Part shown: one piece after another, positions 1 through 7,884 of the stretch
How positions within the stretch are numbered: the stretch's first letter is position 1
Layout: every line of letters starts with the position of its first letter
DNA from: Syntrophorhabdaceae bacterium PtaU1.Bin034
GTDB lineage: Bacteria; Desulfobacterota_G; Syntrophorhabdia; Syntrophorhabdales; WCHB1-27
Length of the DNA: 9,220 nucleotides
Direction of reading: 5' to 3'
NCBI GenBank assembly: GCA_002067405.1
Contig: MVRP01000171.1
Coordinates: forward strand, 1 to 9,220
Position numbers and translations under genes: made by a program
Notes under the pieces: model-generated
What the model saw: only the letters and a program-made list of their open reading frames with translations
What the model was told of the DNA's origin: nothing
Databases searched by the model: none

Positions 1-1296
1 GAATATGCGTTTGTAGGTCTCCTTCTCCTTCTCCCATTGTGCTTTGTCGGGCTCTTTCTCATCCACGCAGGCGAACACGTAGTACTTGCCTCCGATCTCC
101 ACAGGCTTTTGGTGCACTTGCCCCTTGGAAAGCAAGAATATGCCCGCGGCGTCCGTCGGTACCTGTCCGATCCCCGCAATATTCACACTACTTCTCGGCA
201 AGAAGCCTGTATCTTTCCCCGGCTTGAGGCTTTTGTCCTTTATCGCATCCTCCGCCTTCACCCTCGCGGTCAGCTTCGCTTTCTCGCCGGCAACTCTGGC
301 CCTGATGGCCTTCAGCACCTCTTCTTTTTCGAGCGGCTTTCCGTCCTCGCGATCTACTATCTGGAAGATCAGGGACCTGTTGCCCTCTCTGACAGGAAGA
401 GAAATGTCGCCCTTGTTCATGCCTTTGAGCCATTCATTGATTTTCAGTCTGGAGAACTTCGCCATAAGGTCGCTTTCCTTCAATGTGCCCAGGTCCACGA
501 CCTCGATACCCTTTGATTTTCCGTATGCAGTGATGTCTTTCGATTTTAACAGCTCCATATATGCCTGGTCGTCCTTGACGCCGCTCTTCTCGTCTATGAG
601 CACGTACTTGAGGTGATAGGTGTTCTCCGACCGGTGGGCACCCTTCTCTTTTTCGTAGAGAGCGCTCACTTCCTTTTCGTCGACGCTGGCCTTGTCTTTA
701 TAGTCATCAGGATCAAAAACAGCAACGGACAGCTTTACCTGGCCTCTCTCTTTAAGGTAGCTTTCATAGGCGGCCTTTTCGTCGCTCTGGGGCGCGTTGT
801 CATGCACAATAGCCACCATCTTTGCAATGATCAGCGAGCGTTTCTCGTTTTCCTCGAAAGTCTTCGGTTCCAGATTGTTCCTCTTCAGGACCTCTCGGTA
901 CGCCTGTTCGTCGAACTTGCCGTTCCTCTTGAAGGCGTCGATCCCCGCTACATAAGCCCCGAACTCCTTGTCGGAAACCTTGAGCCCCATATCTTCAGCC
1001 TTTTTCAGAAAGAGGTATTTATCTACGAGTTGGTCCATCACCTTTTCTTTGAGCTTAAGCTCCTTCTTCATATCATCATCGAACTTGTCCCGGTACAACA
1101 TCCTGTAATAATTTACCGTCTTATCGTAAACATCATGGTATTCCATGGCTGATATCTTATAAGGGCCCACTTCCGCGACTGTCTTATCATCGTTCATCCC
1201 ATTGAACCCAAAAGTGAACACAAAAGAGACTATAATGATAAAACAAAATACCCCCAGCATCCACCTGCTTGCGTGTTTCCGCATAACTCTCAGCAT
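1..1296 (-). CDS. ppiD: PpiD/SurA-like membrane-anchored periplasmic folding chaperone (C-terminus cut by window edge)
   Basis: The reading frame is open for 432 codons from an ATG at 1296 to the window edge, with no internal stop; the C-terminus is outside. The start is preceded by GGAG about 5 nt upstream, while in-frame Met5 and Met13 are less likely. The N-terminus has basic residues followed by one hydrophobic segment (about residues 13-31) with no cleavage site, the usual PpiD signal anchor. A charged helical SurA-type N-terminal region follows to about residue 210. A parvulin-like segment begins near His228 (YHLKYVLI) and runs to about 310. A second beta-rich segment (about 350-420, with GFLPRS and FLLSKGQVHQKPV) looks like the PpiD C-terminal half. 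Parvulin active-site features are largely missing, so isomerase activity is doubtful and a holdase or foldase role is more likely. In known PpiD proteins the bulk lies in the periplasm and helps secreted proteins leave the translocon. The gene is divergent from mreB. The family is fairly sure; the exact name (PpiD versus a generic SurA N-terminal protein) is less so. Confidence 0.85.
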   Translation of the reverse strand, partial: MLRVMRKHASRWMLGVFCFIIIVSFVFTFGFNGMNDDKTVAEVGPYKISAMEYHDVYDKTVNYYRMLYRDKFDDDMKKELKLKEKVMDQLVDKYLFLKKAEDMGLKVSDKEFGAYVAGIDAFKRNGKFDEQAYREVLKRNNLEPKTFEENEKRSLIIAKMVAIVHDNAPQSDEKAAYESYLKERGQVKLSVAVFDPDDYKDKASVDEKEVSALYEKEKGAHRSENTYHLKYVLIDEKSGVKDDQAYMELLKSKDITAYGKSKGIEVVDLGTLKESDLMAKFSRLKINEWLKGMNKGDISLPVREGNRSLIFQIVDREDGKPLEKEEVLKAIRARVAGEKAKLTARVKAEDAIKDKSLKPGKDTGFLPRSSVNIAGIGQVPTDAAGIFLLSKGQVHQKPVEIGGKYYVFACVDEKEPDKAQWEKEKETYKRIF

Positions 1297-1338
1297 CGTT
1301 TCTCCGGTCTCCTATTTAAAACTTTGGCTTTTCGTTGC

Positions 1339-1354
1339 TTGATTTTGATATTTT

Positions 1355-1367
<13 letters not shown>
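1339..1367 (+). promoter_or_regulatory. Predicted sigma70-type promoter of the mreBCD-mrdA-rodA operon
   Basis: A -35 hexamer TTGATT (1339-1344) is separated by exactly 17 nt from a -10 hexamer TATATT (1362-1367). Transcription would start near 1374, giving a leader of about 38 nt that carries the strong Shine-Dalgarno AAGGGGAG (1396-1403), 8 nt before the mreB ATG. The site overlaps the opposing ppiD promoter. This is a consensus match only, without experimental support. Confidence 0.5.
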
Positions 1368-2452
<1,085 letters not shown>

Positions 2453-2470
2453 GAAAACCGAAGAGCGGCG

Positions 2471-3274
2471 GTGAAAGGTACCTTTGTAATCATATCGGCT
2501 ATCTTACTACTTACTCTCTCTTTCCTTTTTTTTACGAACATTACTGCCTTCGAGAAAACCTATTCAAGAACAAAGTCTTACCTTGCCGACGGGATCGGCC
2601 CTGCCCTGTCGGTTATCGGTGCACCGGTGCGGTCAATCAGCTATGTCTTTGAAAACTACATCGACCTCATAGACGTGAAAAGGACGAATGCGGAGCTGAA
2701 GAAAAAACTCGAATCAATGGAATTCGAGAACCAGAAGATTCCGGAACTGATAAAAGAAAACGAAAGGCTCAAAGGGCTGCTCCAGCTGGTCGAAGAGCGA
2801 CCGAAAGAGTTTATTGCCGCCCGTGTAACCGGTGAAGATGTGATGAACTGGTTCAAATGCATCATTATCGATAAAGGACGGAATGCGGGCGTACGGGAAA
2901 AAATGCCCGTTATTACCCCTGCCGGCGTCGTGGGCCAGGCGGTCGAGATAAACAAGTGGCATTCGAAGGTGATGATCATAAACGATACGAACTCTGCCGT
3001 TGACGCCTATGTGACGGGCAAACATACCCGAGGCATTGTCGAAGGCACGGGGCATACGATTCTCAAGCTCAAGTACGTTCAAAAGAATGACGATGCGGAA
3101 GTGGGCGACAAGCTTATCACATCGGGCAAGGACGGCATCTATCCGAAGGGATTCGCCCTCGGCATTATTATCAGCATAAACAAGAATGTACCCGGACTCT
3201 TTGCCGATATCGATGTGATGCCCCATAACAATTTCAAAAAACTGGACGAAGTCCTGGTCGTCAAGAAACAATGA
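2471..3274 (+). CDS. mreC: Rod shape-determining protein MreC
   Basis: This 267-residue bitopic membrane protein links the cytoplasmic MreB filament to periplasmic wall synthesis and activates PBP2-RodA. A short cytoplasmic tail is followed by one transmembrane helix (about residues 5-22). A heptad-rich coiled coil used for dimerisation spans about 62-104 (repeated Leu/Ile/Val with Asn-Glu-Leu spacing). The beta-barrel MreC domain fills about 115-267, with family stretches such as ITPAGVVGQAVEI and LITSGKDGIYPKG. The start is a GTG with only a weak purine stretch (AAGAG, 2461-2465) ahead of it. It is chosen because an in-frame start further on would remove the membrane helix. The stop codon overlaps the mreD start as ATGA. 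The length is at the short end of the family, with no extra C-terminal tail. Confidence 0.96.
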   Translation: MKGTFVIISAILLLTLSFLFFTNITAFEKTYSRTKSYLADGIGPALSVIGAPVRSISYVFENYIDLIDVKRTNAELKKKLESMEFENQKIPELIKENERLKGLLQLVEERPKEFIAARVTGEDVMNWFKCIIIDKGRNAGVREKMPVITPAGVVGQAVEINKWHSKVMIINDTNSAVDAYVTGKHTRGIVEGTGHTILKLKYVQKNDDAEVGDKLITSGKDGIYPKGFALGIIISINKNVPGLFADIDVMPHNNFKKLDEVLVVKKQ

Positions 3275-3762
3275 AGAAGCTTCTTTGTCTGGCTTTCGGC
3301 CTCTTTCTGATGGCATGCGAGTCTGCTCTTTTCTCCTTCCTGCCCCTGGAGCTCACCAAGCCCGACCTCGGTGTCCCTTTCATTATTTACGCGACTTTCT
3401 TTCTTTCACCGGCCGAGGGCCTTGTTGCCGCCGTGGTATTCGGCTTCTCGCAGGAGCTGCTGTCCAGCGCGCCTTCCGGCTCGATGCTCTTCACCAATGT
3501 CGGTCTCCTTCTCTCCTGCGTCTTCCTGAGAAGCAGGCTTTACATCGAATCGAGATACACTTTTTCTCTGGTTTGCGCCGCCTCCGTCCTCTTTGAATCG
3601 ATGATATTCCTGGCCCTTGCCGTCCTCTCAAAGGGAGAGACAAAGAATATCCTCAACGTGGCGGTTTATTCCGCCCCTGATGCAATAGTGACGGGTTTCC
3701 TGTCGCTCTTTATGTTCGCCTTCTTTGAGCAGTTCAAATTCCGCTATTCGGTCAGGACATAG
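3271..3762 (+). CDS. mreD: Rod shape-determining membrane protein MreD
   Basis: This 163-residue, almost entirely hydrophobic protein has the usual MreD length of about 160-170 residues. Five or six membrane segments can be traced, with short polar links such as LELTKPDLG after the first helix and KGETKN before the last pair. MreD proteins bind MreC and modulate how it activates PBP2. Sequence conservation in this family is low, so the call rests on length, hydrophobicity, weak similarity and position between mreC and mrdA, which together are decisive. The ATG overlaps the mreC TGA as ATGA and has no good Shine-Dalgarno of its own, so translation is probably coupled. The LMAC sequence near residue 15 resembles a lipobox but lies inside the first membrane helix. 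Confidence 0.93.
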   Translation: MKKLLCLAFGLFLMACESALFSFLPLELTKPDLGVPFIIYATFFLSPAEGLVAAVVFGFSQELLSSAPSGSMLFTNVGLLLSCVFLRSRLYIESRYTFSLVCAASVLFESMIFLALAVLSKGETKNILNVAVYSAPDAIVTGFLSLFMFAFFEQFKFRYSVRT

Positions 3763-3763
3763 C

Positions 3764-5578
3764 ATGCAGGAAAAAGTACCGCCCCACGAGAAAAAATACA
3801 AATGGTGCAAGCGGATCCTCGTTTTCACCACGATCATTCTCTTCATGCGTCTCTTCGATTTACAGATACTGAAGGGTGAGGAGATGAAAAGATTGTCAGA
3901 GCAGAACCGGGTGCGAATAAAGAAAATCATCGCGCCTCGCGGCGCCGTTTTCGACAGGAACGGAAAACTGCTGGCAGATACCAGGCCTTCCTTCAATCTT
4001 TACATAATACCGGAGGACATCAAGGACTTTACGCAAACGGTCGATGGCATGGTGAAGCTCCTCGAACTGGACCGGGAAGACGTTATCTCACGACTGAAGG
4101 ACGCAAGGGATTTTCCCTCATCGTTCCCCGTGAAAATAGAATCAGATATGTCGATGGACAGGGTAGCAAAGGTGGAGGCCAACAAAATCTACCTTCCCGG
4201 CGTTCTTATACAAATAGAGCCCAAAAGAAATTATCCTTTCGGGACCGTCCTCGCCCATGCCCTCGGTTATGTATCGGAAGTCAGTAACGAGGAATTGAAG
4301 AGACCCGAGTACAAGACATATGTGCCCGGCGACGCCATCGGAAAGTTCGGCCTCGAGAGGATGTATGAGCAATACCTCAGGGGTGTGGACGGCGAAAAAA
4401 GGGTGGAAGTGGATGCGTCGGGCAGAGAAGTACGGGTGCTCGACATAAAGGAACCGATCTCGGGAAACGCCCTCTACCTCAACATAGATATGGAGGTCCA
4501 GGAGGCGGTCGAAAAAGGGCTGGAAGGAAAGAAAGGAGGCGTGGTCATCACCGACCCGCGTACCGGCGGCGTCCTTGCGATGGTGAGCCACCCTGCCTTT
4601 GACCCGAACCAACTTACGTCCGGGTCGAGAGAGTATTGGAAGACAATCGCGACCGATCCGCTCCATCCCCTCCAAAACAGGGCAATCCAGGGGAGATTCC
4701 CGCCCGGCTCTACCTTTAAAGCGCTCGTGGCCCTTCAGGCACTTGAAAAAGGTGTGATAAACGAAAGAACGACTTTCAATTGCGGAGGGGGGTTCTTTTA
4801 CGGCGGCCGGGTATTCCGGTGCTGGCAAAAAAGGGGGCACGGCGCGATTTCAGTCCACCGGGCACTCGTTGAATCATGCGACGTGTTTTTCTACAATGTG
4901 GGCTTAAGACTGGGTGTCGACAACATACATGCAATGGGCGAGAAGATGGGAATCACGAAGCAAATCGGTATAGATCTGCCCGGAGAGAAGAGCGGCCTCA
5001 TCCCCTCTACAGAATGGAAAAGGAAGAACTTTGGCGAGAAATGGTACGAGGGAGAGACCGTATCGGTTTCCATCGGGCAGGGCGCAGTATGGCTTACGCC
5101 CATCGGTCTCATGCAACTCGCTGCCTTTGTGGGCAACGAAGGCGTCACATTCAAGCCCCAGTTAGTCAACCGCATAGTCTCGCCCGAAGGCAAGGTGATA
5201 AAGACTTTCGAGCCGGTCATGCGCACCAACGTGCCACTTAACAAAGAGGCAATCCGGATCGTTAAGGAAGGCATGATGGGGGTTGTGAACGAGCCGAGGG
5301 GCACTGCTTATACAGCCGCCCACCTCCAACATGTGAGCATGAGCGGAAAAACCGGGACAGCCCAGAGCGTGGGCATGGAGAAGGGGGCGGGCAAGGGCGA
5401 CCATGCGTGGTTTATTGCCTACGCCCCGAGTGACAGCCCTTCTGTGGCAATGGGCATCTTACTGGAGCACGGCGGTCACGGAGGCAGCGCATCGGCACCG
5501 ATAGCCAAAGCCGTTGCTGAGGTTTTGTTCAAAGAACAAAAAGAGGTAAAATCGGCAGAACTGAATGTACATAGATAA
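3764..5578 (+). CDS. mrdA: Penicillin-binding protein 2 (elongasome peptidoglycan D,D-transpeptidase)
   Basis: This 604-residue class B PBP crosslinks peptidoglycan made by RodA during side-wall growth. It has a cytoplasmic tail, one membrane helix (about 17-36), a pedestal/dimerisation domain opening with APRGAVFDRNG (about 54-64), and a C-terminal transpeptidase domain. Catalytic motifs are intact: nucleophile Ser316 and Lys319 in GSTFK, Ser371-Cys-Asp (SxD variant) and KTG at 529-531. The ATG at 3764 is preferred over an in-frame TTG at 3725. It lies one nt after the mreD stop, has AGGA at 3753-3756, and gives a normal PBP2 N-terminus. Cys340 and Cys353 flank a glycine-rich loop just before the SxD motif and might form a disulfide if oxidised. 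The 3' end overlaps rodA by 14 nt. FtsI/PBP3 is excluded by the mre/rodA context and the PBP2-type motif spacing. Confidence 0.97.
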   Translation: MQEKVPPHEKKYKWCKRILVFTTIILFMRLFDLQILKGEEMKRLSEQNRVRIKKIIAPRGAVFDRNGKLLADTRPSFNLYIIPEDIKDFTQTVDGMVKLLELDREDVISRLKDARDFPSSFPVKIESDMSMDRVAKVEANKIYLPGVLIQIEPKRNYPFGTVLAHALGYVSEVSNEELKRPEYKTYVPGDAIGKFGLERMYEQYLRGVDGEKRVEVDASGREVRVLDIKEPISGNALYLNIDMEVQEAVEKGLEGKKGGVVITDPRTGGVLAMVSHPAFDPNQLTSGSREYWKTIATDPLHPLQNRAIQGRFPPGSTFKALVALQALEKGVINERTTFNCGGGFFYGGRVFRCWQKRGHGAISVHRALVESCDVFFYNVGLRLGVDNIHAMGEKMGITKQIGIDLPGEKSGLIPSTEWKRKNFGEKWYEGETVSVSIGQGAVWLTPIGLMQLAAFVGNEGVTFKPQLVNRIVSPEGKVIKTFEPVMRTNVPLNKEAIRIVKEGMMGVVNEPRGTAYTAAHLQHVSMSGKTGTAQSVGMEKGAGKGDHAWFIAYAPSDSPSVAMGILLEHGGHGGSASAPIAKAVAEVLFKEQKEVKSAELNVHR

Positions 5579-6671
5579 GCGGCGTCTCTACCATCTCGAC
5601 TGGTACCTTATCCTTAACGGCCTGGCTCTTTTGGGAATCGGCATTATTAATCTCATAAGCGCCACAAGATCCTTTGAAAGCGGCCCCTACAATCTCCTGA
5701 TTAAGCAGTTGGCGGCCTTCGCGGTCGGACTGGTCCTTCTCTTCTTTATCCTGTCCTACGACTACCGCCTGATCAGCAGTTACTCAAAGCATTTCTACCT
5801 GGGCGCCCTCGGCCTCATTGTGATCGTCATTCTTCTCGGGAGCCATGGAGGCGGCGCCAAGAGATGGATCAGTATCGCCGGCATTGCATTCCAGCCCTCC
5901 GAGCTCATGAAACCGGTAATGGTGCTCCTTCTGGCAAACATGCTTTATGGCCGAAAAAAAGAGAATGAGCCTCTCAATTTACGGGACCTCCTCCTTCCCC
6001 TCGCCTACATCCTGGTTCCGTGTATTCTGGTCCTGCTCCAGCCCGACCTCGGGACTGCCGTAGTGATCCTTGCGTCCTGCTTTTGTCTTCTATGGTTCGT
6101 CGGTCTTACAAAGGGCACTTACCTGCTGTTCGGTGTTGTCGGTCTCGCGTCCATCCCCCTACTGTGGAAATTCGTTATGAAGCCGTACCAAAAAATGAGG
6201 GTCCTCAACCTCATTAATCCGGAACTTGATCCGGCGGGTTACGGATACCATTCAATACAGGCAAAGATCGCGGTGGGTTCGGGCGGGTTGTTCGGCAAGG
6301 GCTACCTGAACGGGACACAACACAAATTGCATTTCATCCCCGAGCACCATACCGACTTCATCTTTACGGTTTTTGGAGAAGAATGGGGGTTTATCGGTTC
6401 CATCATCCTTTTTCTCCTCTTTGTCTCTTTCATTTACCGATGCCTCAAAATCTCCCAGAGTACCTCGGACCCGCTCGGTTCCATGATCACTTTCGGCATC
6501 GCCTCCATCATTTTCATTCAGTTCACGGTCAATATACTGATGGCCATCAACCTCGCACCGGTTGTCGGAATCCCCCTCCCCTTCATCAGCTACGGAGGCT
6601 CCTCCATGATATCGATGATGATAGGCGTCGGCTTTTTGCTCAATGTGAATATGCGAAGGTATATGTTCTAA
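5565..6671 (+). CDS. rodA: Peptidoglycan glycosyltransferase RodA (SEDS family)
   Basis: This 368-residue polytopic protein of about ten membrane helices is the normal RodA length. It polymerises lipid II into glycan strands and pairs with PBP2, the product of the gene just upstream. SEDS hallmarks appear in order: RWISIAGIAFQPSELMK (100-116), QPDLGTA (159-165), the periplasmic loop with GYHSIQAKIAVGSGGLFGKG (227-246), FIPEHHTDFIF (257-267), and GIPLPFISYGGS (335-346). Asp264 in the HTD motif corresponds to the catalytic aspartate proposed for the family. The ATG at 5565 overlaps the end of mrdA by 14 nt and has no strong Shine-Dalgarno at the right distance, so reinitiation or coupling is likely. 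The N-terminus (basic residues, then DWYLILNGLALLGIGIINL) is typical of RodA. FtsW is less likely given the mrdA partner and the HTDFIF form. It is the last gene of the operon. Confidence 0.97.
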   Translation: MYIDKRRLYHLDWYLILNGLALLGIGIINLISATRSFESGPYNLLIKQLAAFAVGLVLLFFILSYDYRLISSYSKHFYLGALGLIVIVILLGSHGGGAKRWISIAGIAFQPSELMKPVMVLLLANMLYGRKKENEPLNLRDLLLPLAYILVPCILVLLQPDLGTAVVILASCFCLLWFVGLTKGTYLLFGVVGLASIPLLWKFVMKPYQKMRVLNLINPELDPAGYGYHSIQAKIAVGSGGLFGKGYLNGTQHKLHFIPEHHTDFIFTVFGEEWGFIGSIILFLLFVSFIYRCLKISQSTSDPLGSMITFGIASIIFIQFTVNILMAINLAPVVGIPLPFISYGGSSMISMMIGVGFLLNVNMRRYMF

Positions 6672-6677
6672 CCCGAA

Positions 6678-6719
6678 CCGGGCAGGACGGACCGGCAAGT
6701 TCCCGCCCGCCTGTCCCGG
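6678..6719. terminator. GC-rich hairpin between convergent genes, possible bidirectional terminator
   Basis: CCGGG-CAGG-A-CGG (6678-6690) can pair with CCG-CCTG-T-CCCGG (6707-6719), giving 12 pairs with one bulged A and one bulged T around a loop of about 16 nt. It lies 6 nt after the rodA stop and 13 nt after the stop of the opposing ABC ATPase gene, so it could end both transcripts. Neither side has the uridine run of a classical intrinsic terminator, so termination may need Rho, or the hairpin may only protect the 3' ends. Confidence 0.4.
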
Positions 6720-6732
6720 GTGTAATGGTCAG

Positions 6733-7782
6733 CTACGTCTCGAAGTACCTCAGCCTTCTCAGCTTGACGATCACGTGGATCTCCTGCCCTGCCTCGAGAT
6801 TCATTTCGTCGAACGTCTCGGCAGGCAGCTCGGCCAGAAGGGTATTCCCTCCCACAAGGATCTTTATCCTCGCGATGGACCTGAGCGGGATGATATCCAG
6901 GATCCGGCCGCTGTATCTGTTGAGAGCGGGGCCGGGGGGCTTTGTATCGGAAATATAGATGTCATGGGGAGGAATGGCAATCTTCCTGATCGTATTGCCT
7001 TCGTAGGGAATGACTATCCGCATCTCGCCGCAATACATCTCAATGAGCCCGGAAGAAAGGATCCTGGTCTTCTCGCAGCTCAGAATATTGGGCATTCCAA
7101 TGAACTCACTGACCACCGGGGTTTGAGGACTGAAGAAAATGTCACTCGGCGGCGCAACCTGCTCGATCCGACCGTTGTGCACGATAGCTATCCTGTCCGC
7201 AATTTCCTCCGCCCCCAGGAGATCGTGGATGACGAAAATTGCGGTTATCTCCATCCTCTTCAGCAGTGCCGCAAGCTCAGCCCGCAGGTACTTCGCCGTT
7301 TGGGCGTCGAGACTCGACGTCGGCTCGTCGAGGAGAAGGATCTTCTGAAAGGGCGCAATGGCTCGGGCGATTGCAACCCTCTGTTTCTCGCCGCCGCTTA
7401 GGTTCCTCGGATACCTTTCCTTGAGCCTGCCTATGTGAAGCTCTTTCACAAGCTCATCCACCCGCTTGGCGATAACGGTGCTCTCATATCCCTGTACCTT
7501 CAGTCCATAAGCTATATTCCCGGCAACAGTCAAATGGGGAAAAAGGGCCAGATCCTGGAACAAAAACCCGATGCCCCGTCTGTGGGGCGGCACACGATCC
7601 ATGTTTTTCCCGTCGAACCAGACCTCCCCCCTGTACGGTATCAGCCCGGCTATCACGTTGAGGATCGTCGACTTCCCTGCCCCGTTCGGCCCCACAAGAG
7701 CCATAATCTCTTTATCCTCTATCGTGAGGGTGACATCATGAAGCACATGCTTTGACACGTCTTTCAGTTCTATAAGCGGCAT
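6733..7782 (-). CDS. ABC importer ATP-binding subunit, molybdate/tungstate (ModC/WtpC/TupC) type
   Basis: This 349-residue ATPase powers import through the permease encoded upstream. Walker A is GPNGAGKST (31-39), the Q-loop glutamine is Q76, the signature is LSGGEKQR (128-135), Walker B is ILLLDE (148-153) followed by PTSSLD with the D-loop, and the switch histidine is H186. A C-terminal extension ends in a MOP/TOBE-like oxyanion domain (about 288-349), as in molybdate, tungstate and some sulfate transporters. The N-terminal sheet is unusually short: VSK is followed directly by HVLHDV, so the stretch that normally holds the adenine-stacking aromatic A-loop residue is absent. The ATG at 7782 has AGGA close upstream (slightly tight spacing) and an in-frame stop a few codons before it, so no longer start is possible. 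The permease gene ends 102 nt upstream. Molybdate versus tungstate cannot be decided from sequence, so no symbol is given. Confidence 0.9.
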   Translation of the reverse strand: MPLIELKDVSKHVLHDVTLTIEDKEIMALVGPNGAGKSTILNVIAGLIPYRGEVWFDGKNMDRVPPHRRGIGFLFQDLALFPHLTVAGNIAYGLKVQGYESTVIAKRVDELVKELHIGRLKERYPRNLSGGEKQRVAIARAIAPFQKILLLDEPTSSLDAQTAKYLRAELAALLKRMEITAIFVIHDLLGAEEIADRIAIVHNGRIEQVAPPSDIFFSPQTPVVSEFIGMPNILSCEKTRILSSGLIEMYCGEMRIVIPYEGNTIRKIAIPPHDIYISDTKPPGPALNRYSGRILDIIPLRSIARIKILVGGNTLLAELPAETFDEMNLEAGQEIHVIVKLRRLRYFET

Positions 7783-7824
7783 GATTCCTGGCTCAATCGG
7801 TTATAATCGAGGTGCTCGCTCCCA

Positions 7825-7866
7825 CTCCGTATTTCCGTGTATCTCCGCATCCTTGCATCTCCCTGC
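7825..7866. repeat. Degenerate octamer tandem repeat in the permease-ATPase gap
   Basis: On the plus strand five consecutive units can be read: CTCCGTAT, TTCCGTGTAT, CTCCGCAT, CCTTGCAT and CTCCCTGC. They share a pyrimidine-rich CTCCGYAT core with a period of 8 nt (one unit of 10). Pyrimidine-rich sequence continues on both sides, so the transcribed minus strand is strongly purine-rich (GGAGAT-like). The repeat sits entirely in the 102-nt untranslated gap between the permease stop (7885) and the ATPase start (7782). I see no second copy in the window. It may be a small intergenic repeat or a spacer in the mRNA. Confidence 0.6.
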
Positions 7867-7884
7867 TCCCGCTTTCTCCCGGTA

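Noticed and set aside
613..1152. A 179-codon plus-strand open frame opposite the ppiD-like gene, rich in Leu/Val/Phe
   Set aside because: It is the antisense shadow of a Lys/Glu-rich coding region, which reads as hydrophobic codons on the other strand. There is no ribosome site or recognisable family.
3313..3321. LMAC lipobox-like sequence near residue 15 of MreD
   Set aside because: It falls within the first transmembrane helix of a polytopic protein. Met at the -2 position is not typical of lipoboxes, and MreD proteins are not lipidated.
3725..3763. Upstream in-frame TTG start that would lengthen PBP2 by 13 residues
   Set aside because: It would overlap mreD. The ATG at 3764 has AGGA at proper spacing and yields a normal PBP2 N-terminus.
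4142..4840. A 232-codon minus-strand open frame inside mrdA
   Set aside because: It is antisense to the conserved transpeptidase coding region, and its product is a low-information His/Arg/Leu-rich sequence with no known fold.
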